The notes under the pieces are model-generated. The model made no database searches, had not been told where the DNA came from, and saw only the letters and a list, made by a program, of their open reading frames with translations. Shown here one piece after another: positions 1 to 11,077 of a DNA stretch of 64,000 bases. This stretch comes from Muricea muricata (lineage: Eukaryota; Cnidaria; Anthozoa; Malacalcyonacea; Plexauridae), in assembly GCA_963855995.1 (NCBI GenBank), contig OY979716.1:41315818-41379817 (forward strand), given 5' to 3'. The number at the start of each line of letters is the position of its first letter. Position 1 is the stretch's first letter. A program made the translations under genes and the position numbers.

Positions 1-1160
1 ACTGACCATCTTGTCAAATGAAATTCAGAGTATGGTCAATTAATGAACAACCTGTTTTCTGTGTAAGGGTACCTAATAAAACTGAGGCCTGTCCGAGAAT
101 GGTCAGGGCATGTGCATCTAATTCTATTTTTTTTTTCAAGATATTTTATCAGTATTATGTCCTTTTGACTCGGTGATCATCACGACAGGTGAGTTTAAGC
201 AAAGGTCCATACAACGTTTGACACTTTGACTTGCTCTATTTCATGTATGAGATTAAACAGAATTGTAGTTAATAAAATTTTTTCTATGTCTGCGTTCATG
301 TTTGAGCAAATTTTTCTGCATTCTATCACGGTTGATATCTACTTTTTCAACATAGTCTTATTTGTACCTTCAATCTGCTGCTCATTTTGAGCCTCTTTGA
401 GTTGAGTGCTCGATCTAATCAGTGCACCATCTTCTAAAATTTCTTTTTCTATTAAATTTGGAAATTATTATAGAGTCAAGTTAGCTTTTGTGTTTTCATG
501 ATCTCGTAGTAATATTATTTCTATCCACGCCGGGTTGTTTTCATTGACCATCTTGTCAAATGAAATTCAGAGTATGGTCAATTAATCAACAACCTGTTTT
601 CTGTGTAAGGGTGACTAATAAAACTGAGGCCTGTCCGAGAATGGTCAAGGCATGTGCATCTAGTTCTATTATTTTTCTCAAGGTGTTTTATCAGTATTAT
701 GTCCTTTTTACTCGGTGATCATCACGACAGGTGAGTTTAAACAAAGGGCCATACAACGTTTGACACTTTGATTTGCTCCATTTCATGTATGAGATTAAAC
801 AGAATTGTAGCTAATAAAATTTTTTCTATCTCTGCGTTCATGTTTGAGCAATTTTTTCTGCATTTTATCACGGTTGATATCTATTTTTTCAACATAGTCT
901 TATTTGTACCTTCAATCTGCTGATCATTTTGAGCCTCTTCGAGTGTAGTGCCCGATCTAATCGGTGCACCATCTTCTAAAATTTCTTTTTCTATTAAATT
1001 TGGAAATTGATATAAAGTCAGGTTAGCTTTCGTGTGTTAATGGGCTATCAGTAATATTATTTTTATCCGCGCCTGGTTGTTTTTACAGACCATCTTGTCA
1101 AATGAAATTCAGAGTATGGTAAATTAATTAACAACCTGTTTTCTGTGTAAGAGGACCATA
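1..1160. repeat. 542-bp tandem repeat, two copies plus a partial third
   Basis: The motif gaccatcttgtcaaatgaaa recurs at 4, 546 and 1088, an exact period of 542 bp. Copies one and two are nearly identical along their whole length. The third stops matching after about 70 bp, near 1155, where it runs into unrelated sequence. There is no reading frame of note. The window starts inside the array, so its real length is unknown. Confidence 0.9.
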
Positions 1161-1556
1161 TAAAATTGGCGTGTATAGGCGATAATTGTCTGACTTGTAC
1201 GAAAATGGTCAGATTGAAATTGCAACAAAAGAATAATAGCGATTCTGTAGCGATCAGGTGTTTCCGCAATAAGAGAACATGTTTACGGGGCGATAAATTT
1301 AAGATTTAAAATTTGACGTACCTGTTTGTGGAGGTTGAGAATTGGTACATTCATTGAAAAGCAGTCTTATTTTTTCTAAATATTAAACAATGTGATTAAA
1401 GGGTTGCTTATACACTGTCTATGTTTTTTTATATAGCTGATGTTGGGTGTCCGTTCGTTATCTGCATGAATTGTTTTTTGTGCTTATTGTGAGCTTCCAA
1501 GCTATACTGCATATCCTGCGAGTTTTTTGGTGAAAAGGGATTTCTTGCGCAGCATT
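1161..1556. other. No gene recognised
   Basis: AT-rich sequence between the tandem repeat and a MITE. The open frames here are short and have no recognisable motif. Confidence 0.6.
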
Positions 1557-1925
1557 AGGGAGCTTAAGATTGACAACGCGGCAAGTTCGAAGACGCGGTG
1601 TCAATATACAAGTACAGGAAGAAGCTTTTTGGAATTTGATTTATTTAATAACCATTCGAAGCTTGTTTTAGTAACTTACAAATATTTTTGTTGGCCAAAA
1701 CGTATGCTATAAGTTAGACTTTCAAAACACTTCTTACGTCGTAGCATGCTTTCGCGTTGCTCAAGGGACGTGATAATTCTTAGTTTGATGTTGTATTAGG
1801 CATGGCTACACATTTGAGAATACCCCTGGTACCACAAATTATTCGTGGCTGTTGTCTTCTATAAAAATATCCTTTGTTATGAAGGCGCGTCGTCGAGCCG
1901 CCGCGTCGTAAATCTTGAAGTCCCT
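1557..1925. mobile_element. MITE with about 26-bp terminal inverted repeats
   Basis: The left end (agggagcttaagattgac from 1557) is an imperfect reverse complement of the right end, which closes with gaagtccct at 1925. Both ends carry a CG-rich acaacgcggc / gccgcgtcgt segment. The interior segment 1755-1850 resembles the interior of another element at 20151-20498, so the two are probably members of one non-autonomous family. No clear target duplication is visible. Confidence 0.65.
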
Positions 1926-2864
1926 AATATCAGTGGCGCAATCAGCGTTGAGAATTGGAGGGGCGTATATTCATTTTTCGTATTCACAGGCCATAAAAAC
2001 AATCGATTTCAAAAGAAATTAATGAGGCAAAACATGACAAATGAATATTTGCCCCTTCAATTTACGCCACTGAGCATTATCTCACTACAATTTATTGATC
2101 AGATCTATTTTAGAGTATTTTTTCCTTGCGTTACACTTTGGATTATCTAAGTATTTGCTTCATGGTTCTATTGTCCAAATTCAATGGTCCACGTGCATCA
2201 CTGAGGATTATATGGCCTGGTTTATCCAACTGTGATCTGCAGGAAACTCTGAGGTATCCTAAGGGCTGGATATGCAATTTAAACTTTGCGATAAAATGAA
2301 GACCGCTTCATGTTATCCTTTCGTGTTACTTAACTTTAACGATGAAAAAGGGAAAATGAGTATGATTTTGAGCCTGCTTTGTAATTGTAAAACAGATGGT
2401 AATATTTTTACGTAGCTTGTTTTATTAAATAAATCATTGTGTTATTAGATGCTCTTTCAAACTGTTCTAATAAATTTTCCGGTTCCAAAAGATTGTCTAA
2501 TAAGCTAGGAATTGTCTATTGTTGCAAGTCTTTAATCCACTTCATTTTGTTATTGCTCTAATTGTAAATCTGGGCCCGTACGTATTATACCTGCATATAT
2601 TTCTTTCTTTAATTTTCCAAAATAATTTCCTGGTTTTCTTTTGCAAATAGCTGAAACATTAGAATTGGGAGAAAAAGGAATATTCGACATGGATTTGAGG
2701 TGTTCTTCCAAGCATTTTAGACACTTGTTTTTACCTTTGGTGATACCACAGAATAGAAATAAATAGAAATAAGGTTCTGGCCAGTCAATTGCATAAAAAT
2801 AGGGAGACATGTTGCACTGCTGAGTGGCCCTTCTGCTTATGTCTATTCTGTGGTGATACTATAA
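1926..2864. other. No gene recognised
   Basis: AT-rich, non-repetitive on inspection. The open frame at 2550-2810 on the minus strand has biased composition, no family resemblance and no convincing start or splice context. Confidence 0.55.
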
Positions 2865-2867
2865 AGC

Positions 2868-3548
2868 TTTTTTTCGCGAAGCGCCTCAATGTACGATGTT
2901 TTTTATTAAAAGAGATTGTTTTGGTACTTATAATCTAGAATAAACCAAAAAAATGAAAAATTAAAAACTTCAATACCCGTGGGGTTCTGTCTTTTTGGAC
3001 AATTTAAATATGCATTGCGTGCAAAACTTAAATGTTTAAAAGTAATTTTGACTTGGTAGATGCAAAATTTGTTGGGTGTTTTATTACTGTACAAAATTAC
3101 GGAAAATTTGCTCGAGTCTTAGCCGTTCAAAACGTGGCGCGAACTTCCATATTTTTAGCGAAATTAGCTTTGTGCATGTTTAATTTATGTATTTACTTAA
3201 TTTGCATACAACTCTGAAGGGACATTTAATTAAAATTCGAACATCTCTTCAGAAAAAACGATTCTTATTGAGAAAAATATACGTTCGCACAGCGTTTTGA
3301 ATGGCTTAAACTCAATCAAGTTTCTTGAAATTTTGAACAGCAATAAAACACTTAACATATTTTCTACCTACCAACTTACTTTTAAGCATTTAAATTTTAC
3401 GAGCAAGCCATTTTTAATGCGTTTCAAAATAGGCACACCCCCGGGTTTGAAACATTTGTATTTCAGAAATTTTCATTTATTCATTATTCAAGGCGCTTCG
3501 CGAGGTTGAGAGCCGTTTCATAATTGTCTACTTTTTTTATACACCCTG
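2868..3548. mobile_element. Decayed inverted-repeat (foldback) element
   Basis: Two long imperfect inverted arms, about 2872-3140 and 3290-3505, share the core cgcgaagcgcc and a long stretch around aagtgttttattgctgt. The right end runs on to tttttatacaccctgta (3531-3548). The same terminal motif bounds the MITE at 23723-24309. No matching left terminus is visible, so the left end is probably eroded or truncated. Confidence 0.7.
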
Positions 3549-4489
3549 TATGTTAGTACTATTATAACTCTTGTAAATATGGAATATTTTGTAAGACTTT
3601 TTATCTTGTAATTCACATGATAATTTAGCTTGCCAACTACTATGATTGTATGAATCTTATAATAATGATAAATAATAATATCAGAATAAAGATATTTACA
3701 AAATTTCAAACAAGCTGCGGTGAAATCAGTAAATCACCTTCAAACTTCAAGCTAACCCAGGGTTGCGCTCACCGACTTTTGAACAAAGTTAACAAGATTA
3801 TTACCATGCAATATGTCGTTCCTCATGAATTTTAGTTTGCGCTTTACTAAGGTTTTTGTTAGTCATTAGATTTTATGAGGTAGTCACTAGTAGTGGTCTC
3901 ACATTGAAAGGTGGTTGCTTTGTCTATATTTTGGCTGAGACAGTCGCGTAAATCCCAGGAACATTTCCACACAATCTGAACTGATCGATCATTATCTGAA
4001 TACACACATGTCTTTTGGCAAAAGTATGGCTTGACGTTACTGGAGTTTGTTATTTGTTACAAATTCCATTTGTTTTTAAACAGCAAGGCAAATGTTGCTA
4101 AACATTGTAACTCGTATCATTTTCAGGTAATTTAGTATAGATATAACAAACTGGTTCAGCAAGTTATGTTGAAACATGAACTAAAAACTATAGCTACTGA
4201 TTGAAGTTAAACTGAAAAGAAATAAAATCCTAATTCCCCAGAGCTAATTACACTTTGACTGGCGCAGAGCACTGCTCTATGTACGAACAATCGCACTGCA
4301 CGTACGAATTTTCTCTGTCCCACGGTCCGCAAATGTGCTGATACGTAGCCCGCATTTTATGACCTGCAAGACAGCTTTTAATTTAATTAACTTTGCAATC
4401 ACGTCAATTTTGGGGCAACGTCAGTGTGAGACTGGAAAACTGCTTACTTGCAAATCTGCAGAGGCAAAATCCCAAGATTAATAAAAAAG
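3549..4489. other. No gene recognised; possible upstream region of a first exon
   Basis: No conserved frame. The last 250 bp, just before the ATG at 4490, are less AT-rich than the surroundings, which would fit a 5' untranslated or promoter region. That is weak evidence. Confidence 0.3.
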
Positions 4490-4564
4490 ATGGAAGATTC
4501 GGAATTGCCCGAATTAAAGACATTTAAAAGCGGAAGAAGATGTACAAACATTCAAATAACTGAG
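4490..4564 (+). CDS. Candidate first coding exon, unknown product
   Basis: ATG at 4490 opens 25 codons beginning MEDSELPELKTFKSGRRC and ends at GAG followed by gtaaaa, an acceptable splice donor at 4565. Without splicing the frame stops at 4589-4591. The charged, balanced composition and the donor are the only support. I could not find a following exon on this strand and cannot assign a family. Confidence 0.25.
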
Positions 4565-4591
4565 GTAAAAGCAATCAAATTTAGTTTTTAA

Positions 4592-5360
4592 ATTATAGTA
4601 TTAGTATCATGCGCTAAGCATTGTCGGACTCGGGTTCCCAAAGTTTAATGTATATAAGCCTTTTTACACGTGTATCGAAGTCCAAAACGTGAGACGTATA
4701 CGTTAAAAAAAGTTAAATTATACCTTTTGTATCAGTAATTTCAAAGCAAAACTATTACTTAAAATGTATTGTAGATAAACTTTATAAAAAAACAGCTCGG
4801 TGGGGTTCCAATAATATTTATTACATTTACACACTCTAACACCATGTGTTCAACTTATAAATGTTTCGGTTTTAGTGCAAGTATAGGTTTGAACGGTTCC
4901 ATTGTCAATAATTATTCCAGCCAGGAGTAAGTCAACTAAGTGTTTGCTCATAAGTAATCTCCGACAGTGTCTGTTGTTGACACAATGGTGACTTATGAGA
5001 ACCAGGCTTTATATATACCATATGAGAATATATTTGTATAATAAATTAATATACATTATGATTTATATATAATTTTGGTCAGCAGTAAGATCATCATAAT
5101 TTTATGAATTCCAGAATGTGTGGCTGGTGAACACCAAGCAAAGCCTGTTGCACTGGTGTGCTACCCCAAATTATTAGTTATGGCCCTCTGAAACAAAATA
5201 TTTACCCAAAAATATTTTTAACCTTTCTAATTTTTTGCATATATAATAAATACATTGCGCTAAGTTCTGTCAATCTATCCTCATTGCTTTGAGTTGTTCC
5301 ATGTAGAAAAGATCCACCCCTCCTACAGAGGACATTATTAATGACCCTCCATGCTAGGAT
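4592..5360. other. No gene recognised
   Basis: AT-rich. The segment around 5290-5330 (gttgttccatgtagaaaagatcc) matches the reverse complement of sequence near 9315-9335, so it belongs to a dispersed repeat. Confidence 0.5.
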
Positions 5361-5765
5361 GTTAATTGGGGGTGTATATTAATATATTCATATATTCAGG
5401 TTCTGCCTGACTGATTTCATCTGAAATCAACTCTAATTACCAAGGTCAGGGAGAGCCAGGGTCAATTCCCAGGATAAGCAAGTGATTACATATTCAGGTA
5501 CCCCAACCTTCTTGACAGTCGCACCCATGACCAGATGTTTGCCAAGCGAGAGCAGTAAACAAGATACTGAACTTTACTTAAGGCAATCATACAGCAAATG
5601 TTTTACATTTTACCATGTTTTTGTCCTCCCCCAACCAGTCTGGGTCCAAAGTATTTTGCCTCCCCCTGCCCCCTCCTAGCTGACCTTGCTAACAATAACT
5701 GATTTCAAAAGGAATTACATGGTCAGAACCTGAATACGTGAATACCCCCCCCCCCCCCAATTAAC
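5361..5765. repeat. Foldback repeat, about 88-bp imperfect arms
   Basis: Segment 5361-5448 (gttaattgggggt, tattcaggttctg, caaggtca) is an imperfect reverse complement of 5681-5765. The right arm carries a run of about 14 C at 5746-5758. It looks like a small non-autonomous element or its remnant. The open frame inside it at 5482-5679 shows no recognisable protein. Confidence 0.6.
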
Positions 5766-6381
5766 GCTCTATAGTGCCGGCCCTGCATCCTTTACAAATT
5801 TAAGGTCTTTTTTGCATTATTTTTATTCTCTCTAAATATTCCATATCAGAAATTATTGCAGAGAGCAGAAAACAAAAGAATGGCTCCATCCATCTGTGCT
5901 GTAGACTAAGGAATAAGAGCATTAGCCCAAGGGAAATTTCTTCACTCGGAGTAACATTTCACCAGGTTCCCCCCCCCAAGCAGATGGTACACAAACGACG
6001 CACCACAAGGAATCCCAGCTAATAGATTATATATGGCATGATATGATTAATTTTATGCTCACATGGCACAACCTGAGCTTTTAGATTGGACAATTTAAGC
6101 TGGGTATGATATTAATAAATAATACAACTATTCACATCTAGGATTGTGTCTGGAGAATTTTGTTTAGGGTACGTCTTTACCAGTGCAAGCTTTTCCATTT
6201 ATTGCCCATATCCCTTAAAATTTCAATAAATATTTCATGTTTGTAGAGATTACTGATGTGAGACTTGGTTATTGATTATGATAATTAATAATATAGCTTT
6301 CAACTTGTTTGCATGCCATTTTAAGAAATCATTTTTAGTGTAGACACTTGAGCCCAACTTCCTCATGCTAGGGCTCAATTG

Positions 6382-9300
6382 TCAATTGTACCAAAAAAGT
6401 GAAGGGTGATATAGCATCCTACCTTTAACTCTACGCCATGGTAGGTCTTTCACACCGTAGTCGTAGCGCAACTCCTGTCTGCATTTTATGTCCGTTTTGG
6501 CAAAAATTGCTAAATGGGGGGCTCCATTGATTTCAATTTTCTTTATTTGGCAGTTTGCTACCTTTTGCTCTGCATCATTAACAAGTCTGCCAAGCCCTGA
6601 GGAGTATGTTGCATCAACACTACATATAAAGTAAAGGTATTTGTGATTATCTCCTCAAAGAAACATGATTATATTTAATGTAACTCAATAATTTAAGAAG
6701 AGTGGGTTGCATGGAATGTTTACAAGGGATATGTTGTGGGGGAATGAAGATTAAGCAATTAAGATATAAATTAAGATTAAATTGGTGCACATTTTTATTT
6801 ATGGAACAGTTTACAAGCAGGGTATTTCCTAAAGGATTTGTGGAAAGAAGGTGGAGTGAGTTTGGAAGCTAGACAGTGTATTATGTAATTAGCACACTGT
6901 TGGAACAGGGTTATCACCCTGAGATGGGAAATTTTCACTTAATTGGAATGTAAATAAGGTAATAAGACAAGAGTTATCCCGAATAACGTGTGCATAGTAA
7001 TAAGTACACAATTTAATTTAAACTGTATATTTCGAATCGATTTGATTCATCTTCAGCAGAAAAGCTTACAAGAATACGTTAATACAATTACGTGTACAAG
7101 AATTTTAAATTTAAATAGCGTGCGCAAGTTACGCGTAAGCAATAAACAACTAAGAATAAAAGCCGTCATTTCTAAAGCGACGAACCACCACACTTTCTTG
7201 ACCTAAATCTTGATGGTAACAGATTTTCAATATACCGTAAACACACCTTTACTGGTCAATATACACACTTTGACAGTTTCGTACCATGGAAAAACCGCAC
7301 AGCTTGGCTTCGCTCTCTTCTTTCCCGAGCCTATAAGATCTGTTCACCATCTAACCTCAAACGAGAGTTAAACTTCATTAGAAGAATTGCTTCATGGAAC
7401 GATTTTCCCAAACAGGTTGTGTCTTCGTTGATCAAACGTTTTAGACAACATCACGATACTAACAATGATACTAACGAAACGAATGACAACAATACAACTA
7501 CACCAACACTTTGGTTCGAGATGCCTTACATTGGCCATAAAGGGGAACAACTCTTACGTGGTCTAAAAAAGAAACTGAAACGTTGTCTTAACATTTCTGA
7601 CGTACGAATTGTAACAAGAACTACAACCACCAAACTCAACATGTTCACCAACATGAAAGACAAAACTCCTAAAGAAAACAAGTCTAATGTTGTGTATGAG
7701 TTCACGTGCCAAAAATGTAGCAATAGCTACATAAATAAAACTGAACGAACATTACTAGAACGCGCTAAAGAACATGCGTACAAAGACAATGACAGTGCTA
7801 TAAACAAGCATTTACAATCTTGCTACGAACCAGATGACCTGACCAACAAAACTAACAAAGAACTAGTTGATCTTGTTGTAAATAATACTAAAGTAATTGA
7901 TTCAGCTAGAAATTGGAACTTGTTACTTTATAAAGAAGCACTTCACATAAAGCGACGTAAATGTGCCCTAAATAATGGCCTTAAGGCAAGCAAAGAACTG
8001 CAATTATTTAACTAATTAGTTAAAATGAACAAAAGAACGCTTTAGAAATGACGGCTTTTATTCTTAGTTGTTTATTGCTTACGCGTAACTTGCGCACGCT
8101 ATTTAAATTTAAAATTCTTGTACACGTAATTGTATTAACGTATTCTTGTAAGCTTTTCTGCTGAAGATGAATCAAATCGATTCGAAATATACAGTTTAAA
8201 TTAAATTGTGTACTTATTACTATGCACACGTTATTCGGGATAACTCTTGTCTTATATCTGCTGAAACTATCAGTCGGCCAAGGTTTCTAAATAAGGTAAT
8301 CCCATCACAAAACTTAAACATGCTAAGTAGTGGATCTTTGAGAATCAGCAATCAAATTTCAAGTTATTAATTAAACCAGAACTTACCAAAGGGAGTTGCT
8401 TTTATATTGGAAAAAGAAAAGGAAACTGCCAACTTCAACTGGGTATGCAGTCTCTCTGGCACAGGCTTCCTTTTCTGACACCAGTTCCCCCTTGTATTCC
8501 AGGAGGAACTCTCCTTTTTTGAAGGTTCTTGTGGCAAAGACACCCCAACCTAATCAGTTTTTTAAGAATAGATCAGTACCAACTTTTGGAAGATTGCCAG
8601 TACTTACATATTGTCTGACAGACACTAGTGGCAATCAATGCGTGTATACTCAGTCTATAATATATCTCAGTTTTGTATTGTATGTGTGACAAGCTAACAT
8701 TGGGTCATTCAGAGATCTTTAGATTCTCAGTCCACATTACTGAATATATCTAATAGTATTTGGGTTTAGCTTGATGATAAAGATCTGTTAAATATTCGTA
8801 CGACTCATGTAAGAAAATTTTGTTAATGTGCTTAGCATTCATGAACTATGACTGTGTGGATTAAGTATTTTTATCTGTAAGTGCTTTAAAATGTAATTAA
8901 TATTTTTTGTTTTAGCATTGTACAATTATGTAAGTGGGACTACAGAATTTAGTACTCAGGTACATCAATTATATTATTTAATGGTTGTGTATGCACTAAC
9001 TCAGTTAATGATTATGTTTACCAGTTGCGCTACATCTCATATATGCCCTGCTTATTTTTGTTTAAATATCTATAACACTGGTCAGAGAAATTTACTCATT
9101 AATTGATAAGCTCTGTTTTAACCAGTGGATAAGGAGTTTTACCAGTCCTCAAAAATCTGACCAACACAAATCAGATCCACCTTCCTCCTCCCCTCAAATA
9201 GAAAATTAACAACCCCCTCCCCTACCCCAGACATCCCATACAAATTTAAGACATTCTTAGATGATTCCCCTCCCTCCTCTGACATCTAAAATTTCCTGTA

Positions 9301-11077
9301 TGCATGGTTATGGATCTTTCCTGGAACAACCCATTGCTACAATTGTTCAGTAGTAACTATTTATTCTTTTTGATAATTTAGCACTACATAATTTTCTGGT
9401 GAATTTTGGATCAAGTGTGAATGCATAACCTAATGGTTAAAGTCATGTTTTTCTCATGTTTTCTAATTTCTACTATAAAAGGTATGTACTATATATAATA
9501 TATTTTACTACTGTATACTGTGTGATGCTAATTGATGCTATTCAATTGGCCATAATTAACCCACTAATTAAATGGGAGATTCTCCTGTCACACATGTGAC
9601 ATTGGTAAGTGTTAATTTTGGTGTCACAAAAACCATGCAGACCAATAGAGCTGCTATTTTATGTGTGTGACAGGAGAATCACCTAAATGCTTTACATATC
9701 TGTCAAATGTTGTGATCCTATGTAGCCTTGCTACTTGCAAGTGCCTGAAGCTAACTGTAATCCTTGGTATACAGGCATTATTCTTTACACACCAAGATCC
9801 TACTTTATTATTATTTACATGTCGGTTTAGTTGTACATAGTTCTAAATTGAGATGATTTCACCTGTTAATAAACTTTACAGTTATTTATTAATTATTACC
9901 AATGTGGTTGTTGATGTATCTCTTCTCCAGATCTGTCTGGTCTTCAGGAAGGGAAATATCCCCTTTTCTTCTCTAGAAGGCAAACATTGTATATACCCGT
10001 ATACTGTAAATGTACAAACATGCAAATGTTTTTTTTCTCATAAAACGAAATAAATTATTGGCACCGATTAAAAGCCTTTAAACGCGTGGTTTCATTAGGT
10101 AATTCAAGTTCGGGGGTGGCTTAGAAACGATAACTTCTCGTTCTAACAAATATTCGTAACTGAACTGCAATAAAAATAGTTCAACTGCAATGATTCAACG
10201 GTTTTCTCAAGAAGAATGCATCATAGAAGATCATCTAAAAAAATCCATGGGAATTGCAATCTTGTATGATTACGTCTATGCAGTTTTGTCACTGAATAAG
10301 CCAGTAAACGTGCTATATTCAGTAGCGAAACTTAAGACTACATGAACCATGGTTTTTGTTCCTGAGCGTTCGCACAAGATGACACAAAGTAAAAACGACA
10401 TCAACTGTAAAATTCTTAGCCTATGGAGTTTTTAGTGTTGAAGTTAGGTAATAGAGACGAGGTTTATCGTCTGATAGTAGAGACAAGGTTTATCTTTTAT
10501 GCTCAAAATTAGACGGTCATGCAAGATTCGGTTATTCAGGAAAGAAAACCAATGCACTCATATATAACGTCGTTTGCACTTACAAACAAATCTGAAATAC
10601 AGTACATCCATCTCATACTATTCTAAAAACTTAGATGAAGATGCCCTATATATTTCCTGAGGGGCTTTATTACATAGTTACCTAGATTGTTTCAGTAACA
10701 GTACAGTACATATATAAGCCGTAGGCAAACCCTTTGTATCATGCATGTAAACTGGAAACCGTACCATTAATTCACCCATGCATGCTTGGACCACACTTAA
10801 GGACAGATGCAAAATGGCAGAGGTACCGATTCACGCGTACCATACAAAAAATTGTATCTGACTGATTCATTTTTATTCAATTCCTAGGCAAGTCGATCAT
10901 GTACAGATCGTCGTGGAGGAAAAACTGCTAGCAAGACCAGACGCATAAGATCTATGTAAGTAATTGCATAAATGAACGGGGTACTTGGTATTTATGGCGC
11001 TGGGGAGCTACGCGGAAATTTTTTTGTCAACTTACTTTGGATCTGCGACTTTCTCCGGCTTCTCTTTGGTAGGCCAT
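6382..11077 (-). CDS. SET-domain lysine methyltransferase, KMT5A/SETD8-like, four coding exons
   Basis: Four minus-strand exons join in phase: 11077-11036 (ATG to AAA|gtaagt), 9972-9900, 8549-8387 and 6619 to a TGA at 6384-6382, giving about 173 codons. The product is essentially a bare SET domain. It has the N-terminal motif GWGVFATRTFKKGEFLLEY, then LCVDAT restored exactly across the last intron (TG|T), then GRLVND and the C-terminal RYDYG motif followed by LPW. Family knowledge: such enzymes transfer methyl groups from S-adenosylmethionine to lysine, and KMT5A acts on histone H4K20. The usual N-H-S before the pseudoknot reads N-D-A here, so activity is uncertain. The last exon also has a possible donor (AAAG|GTAGG at 6422), so a longer C-terminus is possible. 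Intron 3 holds a Penelope-like element. Confidence 0.75.
6962..8255 (+). mobile_element. 5'-truncated Penelope-like element with inverted terminal repeats
   Basis: Arms 6962-7179 and 8038-8255 (218 bp each) are almost perfect reverse complements, beginning ataagacaagagttatcccg. Between them lies a plus-strand fragment of a Penelope-like polyprotein. Established knowledge: Penelope-like elements often carry terminal repeats in direct or inverted orientation, and 5' truncation is common. The element sits in the third intron of the SET gene, opposite to the direction of transcription. The near-identity of the arms suggests a fairly recent insertion. Confidence 0.8.
7182..8015 (+). pseudogene. 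Penelope-like RT C-terminus plus GIY-YIG endonuclease
   Basis: The frame is open from the edge of the left arm at about 7182 to the TAA at 8013-8015. The first part (FSIYRKHTFTGQYTHFDSF) matches the region after the reverse-transcriptase palm in Penelope-like elements. The C-terminal part has the endonuclease module: VVYEFTCQKC with paired cysteines, NSYINKTERTLLERAKEH, and a later H and C pair. In a canonical GIY-YIG protein the second motif ends in glycine, but here the residues are Y-I-N, which may cripple cleavage. The reverse-transcriptase catalytic core is missing, so this copy cannot be autonomous. Confidence 0.8.
9577..9682. repeat. Small inverted repeat
   Basis: gattctcctgtcacacat at about 9578 pairs with atgtgtgtgacaggagaatc at 9661-9680, with about 65 bp between them. 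It lies in intron 2 of the SET gene. It is probably a short MITE remnant. Confidence 0.6.

Noticed and set aside
8020..8229. Identical 68-residue ORF starts at 6988 (+) and 8020 (-)
   Set aside because: They come from the inverted terminal repeats of the Penelope-like element, not from a gene.
10888..10955. Possible plus-strand internal exon between ttcctag and tat|gtaagt
   Set aside because: Splice signals are good and one frame is open, but the peptide matches nothing, no partner exon was found and it lies inside the minus-strand SET gene.
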